Assembly: GCF_020342455.1 (NCBI RefSeq)
Contig: NZ_CP080506.1
Coordinates: 434,001 to 498,000 of the forward strand
Direction: 5' to 3'
From: Profftia sp020342455
GTDB taxonomy: Bacteria > Pseudomonadota > Gammaproteobacteria > Enterobacterales > Enterobacteriaceae
Length of the DNA stretch: 64,000 nucleotides
Each line of letters starts with the position of its first letter. The first letter of the stretch is position 1. The notes under the pieces are model-generated. The model ran no database searches. It had not been told where the DNA came from and saw only the letters and a program-made list of their open reading frames with translations. This document shows positions 40,375-52,072 of this stretch, one piece after another. The position numbers and the translations under genes were made by a program.

Positions 40375-43300
40375 GATTATTGATTACGCATTCTTATTAA
40401 AATATTTATGAAAAATCTATTTTATATAAAATAATAATTTTATAGTTCTTGTTGTTTATTTTTATAAATGACAAGCGCGCATATATTTTATGTTGGTATA
40501 AAAAATATCTTTCATTATCAATTTTTCTATTAAAATATTTATAGTTATTTAATTAATAGTTATAGTCCTTATAATGTATTATTATATATTTGTATAGATA
40601 GTATAGTAGATATAAAATATTATATTCTAAAATTTATTTTAGACCTTTTTCCTCTTAATATTTTAATTGTTAAGAATTAGATATATATAACTTAGGACTT
40701 TTATTTAAATTATGATAGTTTATTAAGTTTTATTATTTTATATGTCAAATTATTAATAATACGCTAAAATAAAGTAAAATAATTAAAAATTATAGTATTT
40801 ATCATTTATAATTTTATGAGTAATAATATTATATTAATAATATTAAAAGCTTATTTATTACATCTAGCTATATTATTATAGGCTATTTCTTATGGTATCT
40901 TAAAATTAAACTTACTATATTTTTTTATAAAGTATGACATATCATATTATAATGGTAATAATAAATTTTATACTAGTACTAACATCAATATAACCAATCA
41001 TTTTATTAAATAAATAAAACTATTAATAACTTACTCTAGATACTAATATTATATTAAGATATACCCGTATAGATAAAAAATAACACATTAGCTAGGATAA
41101 ATAATTATATTTTAATAAATCATTTAATTATCATTAGTATATTAGTTAAATAATTTTTTTCCTAAATAATAAATTTATTAATTTGCTTATTGATATTATT
41201 CTAATATAATTATTTAGATAATTTCGATCTTATTTATTTCTGTAATAATAAATAGGTTTATTGATTTTTATTTTGAAATTTATATATAAATATTAGTAGT
41301 TAGTAGTCATCAATTTTAAAATTTTTATAAAAAATCACATACTGTAATTATATCTTGTTTATATAAGATATCTTATGAATTTTGACTTATTTAATAATGC
41401 ACTATGATTCTGATTATAAATTTAATAAGTCGACTATCTAGAAGTTATAGAATAACTTTATTAAAGTAAGAAAATAAACAAAAACATTTTCTAACAATAA
41501 ATATTGTATATTAGTATAAGAGGTAGATATTTATAATATTTTGTATTTTTAATAAATTAAATCACTTTCTCTGTAGAGAGAACACTTTTAAAAAAAACAG
41601 TATAGTTTTTATATCTTATAGTATAGTTTAAAATATTTTAATTATATAGCCCTGAAATTCTATAAGAATCTTACCCCTCTATCAATTAAGATATTAGAGT
41701 ATATTAACAATATATGAATTTAGTTGTATAGATCAAATGTAGATAAAATATTATTTAGAATAAAAAAATTAAATTATCTTTATATCTTGATTGTTATTAG
41801 TTATAAGGATATATTAAGAATAATAACAATTCTATTGTTCACTAAAAGTGAATTATATTTTTATATAACTATGTATTAGTAGTCCCGAAATAAGTAAGCA
41901 ATAAAATACTTGATAAGTTAGATATAATTTATTTATATTGAATTTAAATAATATTAGTTTATCAGATTAGCAAAATAGTATTTTTGTAATATTTTTAACG
42001 TCTTTTATATAAGACCCCTGAATAATTACCATTTATTGAGAATAAAATATTCTTCTTAATTCATTGGATATATTTAGATTAATAGAAAAATAAATATTTT
42101 AATGTTTATTGTCTTGACTTAATAAGCAAATTTGACAATTACTTAATTGAGTAATGTAAGTATTTTGTATTCATTAAAATTTATAATATATTTTTTTCTA
42201 AATCAGATAATTATATTAAATATATAATATTTTCTTGTATTAATGTTTATTCTAAATCAATAGATTATTCTTGAGTAAGAATGTCTATGTTATATTATTA
42301 TAATTATAAAGTAATTACGATATATATCAAAAAACTAAAGTATTATCTTATAATCTTTTATTTACACTAAATTAACCATCACATTGATTTAGTTTGCTAA
42401 TTATTAAAAACTCTAATATTGAACTGATTTAAAATATTAAGGAATTATATTTTTTATTGATTTGATATGTAGTGTTAATAAATTATTAAAATATAAAATA
42501 ATATTATTACTTATTTAAATAAAAAATATAATAATAAATATTATTATATATAACTTCTTTGTATATCTCTAAATATAATTTATTGATCCTTTTTAATTAT
42601 TAATTAAACAGCTATTATTACTAATAAAACCACTGTTTTTATAAGTAATAATATTGTAATTTTTTTATTACATGTAAACTACTAAATATTAATTTATAAA
42701 TATTATTAGATTAGCATTAATTTATATCAATAATGACTACTGTATTTCATGAATATATTTTTATTAAGTGTATTGTAAATAATTGTGGTATTAATGTATA
42801 TTGATGTTTATCTTTATTAAGATAAATATAAACATCAATATACATCTATTATTGAGTTGTTGTATACTCTATGAATATCTAACAGATAATATCAAACTGA
42901 TCTATAATATTAAATATTTGTTTTATATAAAATTTACAGATAAAATATCTTATATTGTAATCTACATAGTAGACGATGAATATTATATAAGAAAGTGGAT
43001 ATACAGTAATTACTTAGTAATATTTAGTTATATTATGTATATTAAAGATAGAGAATTTTATTCTATATATAATCTACTCTAGATTTTTTACCTAATTTAG
43101 CTCTTTCTTTAGTAAATAGTTAGATTTTATTTCTGTTAGTCTAGATGTACGTAATATACCTACATCTATCACAGTACTAGAAATAGTAATAAATAACATT
43201 CCAGATATTTTTCCCCATAACTTCTATTCTTAGATATTTACCATAATACCCTAATGTGTAGTTATAGCTATACACGTCGTCTGTATTCTCTTTTCAATCA

Positions 43301-44638
43301 TAACATTGTTTTATAATGAGTTATATAGATAAAGACGATGATACACTTAAAATGTTATGTTCTTGTACTGATATTATATTAATATCTCATAAATATCTGT
43401 ATATAAAATAAGAAAAATGTTAATCATAAACTTATTAAGTGGATATAATCGTAAATTAATTTTAGTATTTGAGTCTTCTAGTTTTAAATATAGTATTCTT
43501 ATTGATGCGGATTATATATTTTTATGTGTGTTTCTTGTCTGATATGCATTTAAATCTGAACATTATTCAATAAAATATTTATATAAGCTAGTAGCTATAT
43601 TTTTAATTATTATATCTAAATATATAATTTTATTTACCAAATATGTAGCTATTTTGAATATTAGATTAACAATATTAGAGATAAATCATAAGAACTATAT
43701 TGCTAGTAATAAACTGTACTTATAGTAAGCAATAGCTCTGTCTATATTACGGAGCCATTAAAATAATAATGTTTCTCGAATAGCAGAATATTTATTCTTG
43801 TCAATATACGCTATAAAACAAATAATAGATTGTAAAAATAACTATTTAAGTAGATACTTAATACTAAAATATTTATGATAATACTATTATTTTACAATAA
43901 TTTTTTTAAAATTTAAAGTATTATTTTAATACTTTGATGTATTACTAGGTAGTATAGTAAACATAAAATATAATGTTATAATATGTATATATTATATGAT
44001 AACCATAGTGGTTTTATATCTCAATTTAGATATATAATTATAGTATAAGATCAAGAAATATAAATAATAAATTTAGGATATCTGTTATAATATACATACT
44101 TTTATTTATTAGATTTATTTTTAGCAAGGGAATAATTAAGAGGTTTCTTGAATATTTAACTATTATTATAATTACCTTCCAAATGTAGTTAAATAGTATT
44201 TAACATTTAAAATTATGCTTGAAAACATAGAAACTTAATTTAATGTGGTTTATATATTAAGATAATATTTTATGAATACCTAAGAAATATTCAATAATTT
44301 GTAATAAATAAAATATAGATTACGTAATTTTACAATATAGTTAGCAAAATAAATTAATTCTTATTTAAGAATTAGTTTATTTGTAAGCCAATAGGTATTT
44401 ATAAATATTTTTTAATATAATTGAATCTATATTTTATATATGTAAAATGATATTTTATATCAAAGATATATACATTAATATTTTTATTTAATTTAGTAGT
44501 CTTTTACTATACTAAATTAAACATTTATAATTCTATGTGGAGAGGTATTTAATTTTAGCTATTCTTAATATAGTAGTTTATATTTTATATAATATAATAA
44601 TTTTAAGTAGAATAAAAATATTCTTTTATGAATACCAT
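40375..44638. other. 4.3 kb gene-free AT-rich region
   Basis: Lies between tsaE and the 3' end of mlaA. The E. coli neighbour of tsaE (nnr) is absent. A stretch with somewhat more G+C at about 43085-43350 may be an old gene relic, but I cannot name it. A small hairpin with arms GCTCTGT/ACGGAGC lies at 43735-43755. An open frame at 42801-43082 is composed almost entirely of Ile, Tyr, Lys and Asn and looks like chance. Confidence 0.6.
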
Positions 44639-45400
44639 TTAACCCGAATCAATATCTTTTAATGCATACTGAATCGTAGAAGTATTTGGATGTGTTGACG
44701 TCATTAATTGACCATTTATAGCTAGAAAATTATTTCGTTGAAAATAAGCTGCACGTAATATTGTATAGGGATCTGAAGAGTTTTTTAGTAAACTATCAGA
44801 ATCTAAAAGCTGCGCACGTGTTTCAATACCCTCTACAACCCATTTCCCTATATACATCCAAAATGTTAACCAACTAAGAGTAGGGTAAAGATAGTCGATG
44901 TAATTACCAAATTCTTGACGGGGAGTACAGCTGCCGTAGCCAGGTAGTACGATGTATGGAAAATATGGGATACCATAATATCCCAGTGTACTACCAAATC
45001 TATGAGAATCTTGTTTAGCTAGTTTAGAATTGGCCATGGATGCAACGTCTACGAAACCACCCATACCTAAGATAGTATTTAAAAAAAATCGATTAAAGTG
45101 TATAAATCCATTATAAATTTTACCTTCTAAAATACTGTTAACCATACTAGCTGGTTCTTCAATATTACTAAAAAAGTTAGAAAAACTAATACGTATTAAA
45201 ACTGGCATATAATTACGCCATACGACTGCTACTGGTCTTAAAATATATGGATCTAGATAATTATAATTGATACTAAACATTGTGCGATTAAAACTTTCTA
45301 AAGGATCTGAGCGCCATTGAGCTTGAGCTGTTAATGAATACAATATACATTTTAATAATAAAAAACTTATTAAGGTGACTTTTATAAACTGAGGTTTCAT
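44639..45400 (-). CDS. mlaA: Outer-membrane phospholipid-transport protein MlaA (VacJ)
   Basis: Outer-membrane protein that removes phospholipids from the outer leaflet and passes them to the MlaC-MlaFEDB pathway. RSDPLESFNRTMF, LDPYILRPVAVVWR, FFLNTILGMGGFVDVA, HRFGSTLGYYG and EGIETRAQLLDSD are diagnostic. I choose the ATG at 45400 (253 residues; E. coli 251): GGAG lies six bases upstream and MKPQF aligns with the E. coli start. The frame itself opens 18 codons earlier, at 45454. The signal region LLLKC-ILYSLTAQA has a cysteine near the usual lipidation site but not a good lipobox, and AQA could be cut by signal peptidase I instead. Stands alone; the other mla genes are not in the window. 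Confidence 0.94.
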   Translation of the reverse strand: MKPQFIKVTLISFLLLKCILYSLTAQAQWRSDPLESFNRTMFSINYNYLDPYILRPVAVVWRNYMPVLIRISFSNFFSNIEEPASMVNSILEGKIYNGFIHFNRFFLNTILGMGGFVDVASMANSKLAKQDSHRFGSTLGYYGIPYFPYIVLPGYGSCTPRQEFGNYIDYLYPTLSWLTFWMYIGKWVVEGIETRAQLLDSDSLLKNSSDPYTILRAAYFQRNNFLAINGQLMTSTHPNTSTIQYALKDIDSG

Positions 45401-47627
45401 ATTTTGCTCCATAAAAACAATTTCCTGATAATTTACTAAAATGATATTAATCAAAATTTATATCTTCTCCTGAGAATTTTTTTAGTGAAGGTAACTATTT
45501 TTAATATATAAAATATATAGTACTGTATTATACTTTTAAGGTAATCTTAGATTATTTATAATAAATAATAAAATTTTATTTTTAATATACTAGTCATATA
45601 GTTATTGATTTTATGTATTTATATGTTATATATAAAGTATTATTAGTAATACTTAAAAACTTAGTAAGTATTGCATTCAATACATAAGTATCGAAATAAA
45701 CTATTAATAGCAACAATATAGTTATATTGTTTACTATACTAGTAAATATAATACGATTTAAGTATTATCAAAAAATCAATAACATAAATATAAGTACTTA
45801 CTTTTTAAGTTGTATGTTATAACGTATACATTATCTTCTGAATATAGTATATTTAAATAAATATAATGTATTAATTTTCTGGAGTACTATAACCTATGAT
45901 AATTTAATCATATTTTATACTCTGACATTATATATACCTACCTACTAGAATGGTTAGATTGGTTTATATAGATATTATATTGAATTTTATAAAATACTTA
46001 AAATTAATTATTATATGTATTATAATTTTTTTGTAAAAAAAAATATCAAATCTTAATTATAAAAATTTATATTATAAATAATTTATTTAAAATAATTGAG
46101 ATATATCCTTTTATTATTTATCATGCACTAAAATTAAAACTCTTAGAATAAGAATATATATAATTAAATTAATTAAATATTCTATTATGACTATATTTAT
46201 ATAATTTTAAAATTATTATTACTACAATAAATGTATTGTTTAAATATTTAGTGAATATATAATCATTATTACAAATATTAGTATAATTTATTTAAAAAAA
46301 TATCTGTATTTAATATTAATAAGTTTATTAAGAAAGTTTAACTGATCTTATTAATAAGATATATATTTTGATAATTACAGTATATTTAAGGGTATATCAT
46401 TTCTAATGAGTAAAAATTTTTACTTTTACTCATTAGTCTACTCTAGTACTATGTAAAATTATAATTTTAATATAGTTGGTTAAAAATAACGATATATTAA
46501 GAGTGATGTATTATTGCTTCTATATTAAACTTTAGTGATTGTAAAATAATATTTTTATTAAAATTTTTCCTGGTGGAAATAATCTTTTCAAAATATTGAT
46601 ATCAAGAAGTATGCAATAATAATCTTTATAGCATATTTTATATTAAATAACTATTGTATATAAAGATACATACTAAATTATCAAAGAGTAAAGCAGCATA
46701 TTTTGTATAATAATATTATTATATTAATATTGATTACTTATTATAGTTGTATCCACAATATTATTAAATTATAAATAGCATTATTTACATAATAGATAAA
46801 TATCTATATATTATTTTTACTGTATAAAATATTTATTAAATACTGTGTTTTAATAAATTATATTTCCTTTTTATTAAAAGGTTTTTTTATACTGCAAACA
46901 ATTAGATTATAAACTTTAGGTATTATATATTTTATAAATAGTAATAACTTTTAGTTCATATATAATATATTAATATTATTATTAATATACACTTATATTA
47001 AGTATCAAATTAAACCTAGGAAAGTAGTATTATATTGTTAATCAATATAATATAATAATGAGTTATCTTGATTTATATAAAAATATTGATATATAGTATA
47101 GTAATTACTAAGTATTGATACTTATTAATATAATTTTACTTTTAAAAATAAAATACTCTCAATATATTAGTAATATCTTTATTTCCATATATATATACTT
47201 TTATCTTTTCTAAAAATATGTATAAATACTTTATTAGTATCGTAACTTATAAACATGGTATTTTGTTGAGTTATTATAATTCTTTCTTTTTTAAAAGTAG
47301 TATTATTTAAGTGTGAGTAAATTTAAATTTCATTTAATATAAACAGTATATATATGTAAGTTCATAGTAAAAATATTTTATATGTTATATGAAAACTATT
47401 TTAGTTAAGTACGCAAATATTATATGTGATTAGTATAATAACCTGTATAATTCTATTATTTTATTACGTTATTGTATTTAATAATTGCTCCTCATATATT
47501 TAATTTTACTATAACTTATATATAATGGCTAATATAATAAAATTATCAGTGTTTTATAATTCAATTTTAAAAGATAGCTATCAAAGAATTTTTTACGTAA
47601 TTTTTGTAATTATATAAATAAATAGTC
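45401..47627. other. 2.2 kb gene-free AT-rich region
   Basis: Between mlaA and dcuA, both on the minus strand. No coding potential was seen. One strong inverted repeat lies at 46403-46436. Confidence 0.6.
46403..46436. repeat. Perfect 13-bp-arm hairpin in a gene desert
   Basis: Arms CTAATGAGTAAAA and TTTTACTCATTAG with an 8-base loop. It lies 1.2 kb past the dcuA stop and 1.0 kb upstream of mlaA. It could be the terminator of a lost gene. No clean T tract follows on either strand. Confidence 0.5.
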
Positions 47628-48929
47628 TTAAAGTATTGCACTACCTAGTAAAATATGAAATATAATAGACAAAGTTACACCTATAGTACCGGGGATAAGG
47701 AATGTATGGTTAAAAATATATTTACCAATATTACTAGTACCAGTATCATCTATTCTTACTGCTGCAACTAAAGTTGGGTATGTTGGTATTACAAAAAGAC
47801 CAGAAATTGCTGCAAAAGCAGATATTACATCTACAGGAGAAATATTTAGTGTTATTATCATCGGCATTAATGCTTTAGCTGTTGCTACTTGAGAATAAAA
47901 TAATATCGATATAAAAAAAAATATTATTATTAAAAACGACGTGTGATATTGAATTATACTACTTATATTGTCCTTAATCCACTCAAGGTTGGCTTGAATA
48001 AAAGTATCCCCTAGCCAAGCAACACCTAAAATACAAATACATGCGTTCATACCAGATTTAAGTGTACTGGAATTTAATATTTTATTAGTTTCAATATGAC
48101 ATAAAATAATTGTAATTGCTGCAATACTCAGCATAATACTTAGAATGGCTTCTGTTGTATTCATAATTGGTTCTTTAATTAAATTTGTAATTGGGCTATT
48201 AATTATTGCATAGCATACTATACATATAATACCCAACAAAAATATCCATACAGATCTTTTTGCTTGATATTTAATAACCAGCGGCTTTTTTCTAACTACC
48301 TTAATAAGTCCTTCAGATAAACGTTTTTGATAGATAGGGTGATCTGACAGTTTTGAATTAAGGCATAGAGAAACTATTATTGACATTATTAATACAGCCA
48401 TAAAAGTAGACGGAATAACCACTATTAGCAGATTAATATAACTAATACCCTGGCTTTCTATAATAGAAGACATATATACTACAGCTGCTGAGACTGGAGA
48501 AGCTGTAATTGCAAGTTGAGATGCAATAACTGAGGTAGATAGTGGGAGACATGGCCTAATTCCTTGTTCTTTTGCTACTTCTGTAATAATTGGAAGAGTA
48601 AATAAGATAATACTTCCAGTACCGGTAAAAATAGTAAGAAAATAAGTAATAATAGGTGCTATAACCGTAATGTATTTAGGATTTTTACGTAAAATTTTTT
48701 CAGTTTTTTGTATTAAATAATCCATGCCACCGGCAATTTGTATAGTAGATACTGTGGTCATAATCACCATTATAATAATAATGATGTCTAGTGGAATATT
48801 GCCAGGTTTAATACCGAGCATTGCGAGAGCTAAAACCCCTAAACCACCAGTAAATCCTATTCCAACCCCTCCAAGTTTTATACCTAAAAATATAGTAAGT
48901 AATACAATTATTAATTCTAAAGCTAACAT
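47628..48929 (-). CDS. dcuA: C4-dicarboxylate/aspartate transporter DcuA
   Basis: Inner-membrane antiporter for aspartate, fumarate, malate and succinate. 433 residues, the E. coli DcuA length (DcuB has 446). The N-terminus MLALELIIVLLTIFLGIKLGG, the central NPKYITVIAPIITYFLTIF and ITASPVSAAVVYMSS follow DcuA rather than DcuB. Ten or more hydrophobic helices; nothing is missing. AAGGAAAA precedes the ATG. In E. coli it follows aspA; here it stands alone. In a symbiont it could bring in host aspartate or export succinate, which is inference. Confidence 0.93.
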   Translation of the reverse strand: MLALELIIVLLTIFLGIKLGGVGIGFTGGLGVLALAMLGIKPGNIPLDIIIIIMVIMTTVSTIQIAGGMDYLIQKTEKILRKNPKYITVIAPIITYFLTIFTGTGSIILFTLPIITEVAKEQGIRPCLPLSTSVIASQLAITASPVSAAVVYMSSIIESQGISYINLLIVVIPSTFMAVLIMSIIVSLCLNSKLSDHPIYQKRLSEGLIKVVRKKPLVIKYQAKRSVWIFLLGIICIVCYAIINSPITNLIKEPIMNTTEAILSIMLSIAAITIILCHIETNKILNSSTLKSGMNACICILGVAWLGDTFIQANLEWIKDNISSIIQYHTSFLIIIFFFISILFYSQVATAKALMPMIITLNISPVDVISAFAAISGLFVIPTYPTLVAAVRIDDTGTSNIGKYIFNHTFLIPGTIGVTLSIIFHILLGSAIL

Positions 48930-50645
48930 AATGCTTTTTCCTTAAGCTACAGTGATAATATTACTGTTATTCTTAATAAAATTGCTAAAAAGAAATTATT
49001 TTGTATATGTAATCAAGGTTTATAAGTAGAATATTAATTCTATAACTAGTTAAAAAAATAATAGTTAAAAATACTTAAGTATTAAGTATATTTGTTATTG
49101 TCAATAACAAGTCATATGTAAAAATATCATAAGTTACTTATTATTATTAAATATAATTATTTTTTATCTTTTTATATTTATTTTAATAATAACACTGTTA
49201 AGTTTATAAAAAACATAATGAAGTTTATATTGTATCGAATATTTTACAGCATAATAATCCTCACATATTATGATTAGTAGTCATATGAATTTTATTACAA
49301 AAAATAATATTTATGTATTCTGCAACGTATCTCATTAGGAAAATGATATACGACAGTATTATGTTTTATTAAAAACTAAGAGTAGGTATTAATATTGATT
49401 ATAGGCTAGATATTCATTAGAGATACACTAAATATTCTTATCAAGAGTATAAAAATATATTTAAAATTATAAGCTATGATAATTAATCGATAACATATAA
49501 GAATCTACATTCTTCTTAAGCAGATACTTATATATAATAGTTATTTTTTTCAGTGCATCATATAATATTAATTATAATTTTTTGTTAACTAGGTTATAAA
49601 ATATTATTTATATTATCATAGTTTCATTATATTACTGATTATTTAAGTTAGTGTATCTAAATGCTATTTATTTGTACTGCTTATAAAAAAATTTTACTAA
49701 TCTAGGTTTTAATATCTTATACATTTAATGTTTTTAAAATATATGATTAAATCACTATCAGTAATAAAAAAACTACTTTTGTAGTAATAATATAGTTTTG
49801 CTAGAATAGTGACTGTATTTATAGATAAAATTTTTTTATTTTTCTATACTAAATGTTCTTTAATTATTATCACATAAAATATGTAATCTAATAAATTATG
49901 CTAGAATATGCAATATAAAAGGTAATTAAGTGATCTTTATTTATTTTAATTTTACTTCTATAATAGTTATTATTTTATTAGATATTTTAAGTTTGTATTT
50001 AATCATTAATTAATTATTATTTACTGTATAAATACAGTATATAATATTATATCCACCTAAAAGTAAAAACAAATATTAATACAACTATTAAAGTATAGTT
50101 AACAACTAGTTTTAGTATATTATCTATCCATAATTAATAATATTAAAATTTATAGTTACTTAAAAGTATTAGGTTGTATCTTTACTTATATATTAGATCT
50201 ATTAATTCTTCTTTTTTATATTTTTGTGATATAATAGGCAATTGAATAATTTAGATATTTTTATTATATAAATATTATAAAGAATAAAATGATAGTTATC
50301 TAGATAACTGTAAATAGTTTCAAAACTGAGTATATTAATAAGTAATTATTGACTATAATTATTAGGTATAAACTTAATAATATTAAATATTATTAAGTGT
50401 ATGTACAACACAATATAATTGTTTTCTAAATTTTATAAAAAACATATAATGAGTCATTAATATGATTAGTATCATCACTCATATATTTTTTAAAAATTTT
50501 ATATTAAAGTGTTAATTAAATATAATTTATATAAATACTTTTTTAATCCTTTTAAAGAGATAAAATAAAATAATTTTTTATTTACAATGGTTTAATCTAT
50601 TGATTTACCAACATTGCTCATTTTATTATTAGTCAGAGAAAATTT
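48930..50645. other. 1.7 kb gene-free divergent gap
   Basis: Between the divergently transcribed dcuA and tusA, so both promoters should lie here, but none can be chosen in this composition. A 16-bp perfect palindrome, AGTTATCTAGATAACT, lies at 50294-50309, about 340 bases upstream of tusA. No gene was seen. Confidence 0.6.
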
Positions 50646-50924
50646 ATGAACAATATTTTTTCTAATCCCGATAAAATATTAGATACATTAGGACTTATTT
50701 GTCCCGAACCTCTTATGATGGTACGTAGAATTATACGCTATATGGAAGATGGACAAACTCTATTGCTTATCACTAATGATCCATCGACTACTCGGGATAT
50801 TCCTGGTTTCTGTAACTTTATGGATCATCAAATGATTGCAAAAAATACTGAAACAATACCTTATTGTTATCTATTACGCAAAGGTTTAGGTAATAATACA
50901 CATTCAATTGATAAGTATTGTTAA
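50646..50924 (+). CDS. tusA: Sulfur carrier protein TusA
   Basis: Accepts persulfide sulfur from IscS and passes it to the TusBCD-TusE-MnmA relay for 2-thiolation of tRNA U34. 92 residues (E. coli 81). The sulfur-carrying Cys19 lies in LGLICPEPLMMVRR at exactly the E. coli position. NDPSTTRDIPGFCNFM and PYCYLLRKG follow. An extra tail of about 11 residues (GNNTHSIDKYC region) is not in E. coli. The partners are not in the window. Confidence 0.96.
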   Translation: MNNIFSNPDKILDTLGLICPEPLMMVRRIIRYMEDGQTLLLITNDPSTTRDIPGFCNFMDHQMIAKNTETIPYCYLLRKGLGNNTHSIDKYC

Positions 50925-51292
50925 AATAATTTTGATATAAAATATTTAATTTTTTAACGTTAAATATTTAAGTGCTATAAGCATAAAATATTTTATATAA
51001 AATAGTAATAATATATAGATTATTATATTAAAATTTTTTATTATTAATAATATAATATTGTATTATAAAACGCATAATATGTGGTAATGCTTAAATAATT
51101 AAAAAGAAAAAATAATATATAATATATATAAAGATTAAAATGTTTATATATATTATATAGGGTAACTACAATTTATTTATATGGGTAAATACAAATTCTT
51201 TACTGAATACATTTTATAACATTTAATTTTTAAATTTTATTAATACTTTATAAAAATCTTAGAATATGTAACTATTAAGTTCTGTATTTAGA
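50925..51292. other. Convergent gap between tusA and suhB
   Basis: 368 bases where two genes face each other. It holds an AT hairpin just past tusA (arms 50940-50949 and 50960-50969) and the long AT-only inverted repeat at 51116-51159. No gene was seen. Confidence 0.6.
51116..51159. terminator. Possible bidirectional terminator, 17-bp AT-only stem
   Basis: Perfectly complementary 17-bp arms (51116-51132 and 51143-51159) around a 10-base loop, between the convergent tusA and suhB. Every pair is A:T, so chance is not excluded in this sequence, but the location fits a shared terminator. Confidence 0.3.
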
Positions 51293-52072
51293 TTAATAAC
51301 GTATATTAGCTAGAATAGCTTTAACAATACGCGGGTTACCGGCAATAATATTGCCGGATTTTAAGTAGTTATGATCACCCAAAAAATCAGTTACTAAACC
51401 ATTTGCTTCACGCACTAAACACTCTCCACCTGAAAAATACCAAGGTTTTAAGCCTGGTTGAAAAAAACCATCTACACGTCCAGCTGAAACATAAGCTAGA
51501 TCTAGCGCAGGGGATCCAGTACAACGAAAATTAACGCATTGTTTTAATAATTTGCTCAATATAATTAAATAATTAGAAGAGGAATATTTGATATTTAATG
51601 GAAAACCTGTTGCTAGGATAGTATTGTCTAAATATTTAGCTGTTTTTACTCTTAAACGATATCCATTTAACTGAGCTCCTTCACCTCTAATTGAAGTAAA
51701 TAGTTCGTTACGCATAGGATCATAAACTACAGACACTTCAGTGCGTCCTTTTACACTTACTGCGATAGATACTGCAAAGTGTGGAAAATTTCTAATAAAG
51801 TTTGCAGTACTATCAAGTGGTTCAATTACCCATTGAATATTAGTAGCAGTACTGCTTACTGTATTTTGTGCTGCACTTATAATTATATGATTAGGATAAG
51901 ATTTGCGGATAGTTTCTATAATTAAGTGTTCAGCATTACGCTTAAGTTTTATGACAAAATCATTTCCATATTTCTGATTATTTTGAATAGCGTTAGAATT
52001 TTCATAATATCTAATAATCAGGTTACCAGCCATACGTGCTGCTCGTATAGCGATATTTAGTATTGGATTCAT
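51293..52072 (-). CDS. suhB: SuhB, catalytically degenerate inositol-monophosphatase fold
   Basis: 259 residues, aligning without a gap to the first 259 of E. coli SuhB (267). In E. coli SuhB is an inositol monophosphatase that also joins the NusA-containing rRNA antitermination complex. Overall conservation is high (VSIAVSVKGRTEV, VVYDPMRNELF, GAQLNGYRLR, DLAYVSAGRVDGFF). The catalytic set is not kept: Glu67 is Ala (IIISAAQN for IITEESG), Asp84 is Glu and Gly88 is Ser (EPLDST for DPLDGT), Asp212 is Tyr (WYFSGG for WDFAAG) and Asp44 is Lys. Only Asp87 and Thr89 remain. Phosphatase activity is unlikely; the open frame and conserved scaffold suggest retention for transcription antitermination. 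Residue 184, an Arg in E. coli studied for RNA polymerase interaction, is Cys here. Gene identity is secure; the functional reading is inference. Confidence 0.93.
   Translation of the reverse strand: MNPILNIAIRAARMAGNLIIRYYENSNAIQNNQKYGNDFVIKLKRNAEHLIIETIRKSYPNHIIISAAQNTVSSTATNIQWVIEPLDSTANFIRNFPHFAVSIAVSVKGRTEVSVVYDPMRNELFTSIRGEGAQLNGYRLRVKTAKYLDNTILATGFPLNIKYSSSNYLIILSKLLKQCVNFRCTGSPALDLAYVSAGRVDGFFQPGLKPWYFSGGECLVREANGLVTDFLGDHNYLKSGNIIAGNPRIVKAILANIRY

Noticed and set aside
42801..43082. Open frame of 93 codons on the plus strand with a VDDE segment resembling a response-regulator start
   Set aside because: Composed almost wholly of Ile, Tyr, Lys, Asn and Ser as expected for random AT-rich DNA, with no ribosome binding site and no continuing receiver-domain motifs.
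43085..43350. Minus-strand segment reading TVIDVGILRT, considered as a folD relic
   Set aside because: Only a few residues fit and the flanking sequence does not follow FolD; too weak to name.
43735..43755. Hairpin GCTCTGT/ACGGAGC considered as part of a tRNA
   Set aside because: No acceptor stem, anticodon arm or T-loop consensus can be laid around it.
48930..49100. Search for an FNR site upstream of dcuA
   Set aside because: Only one half-site (TTGAT on the minus strand) was found; the second half is absent.
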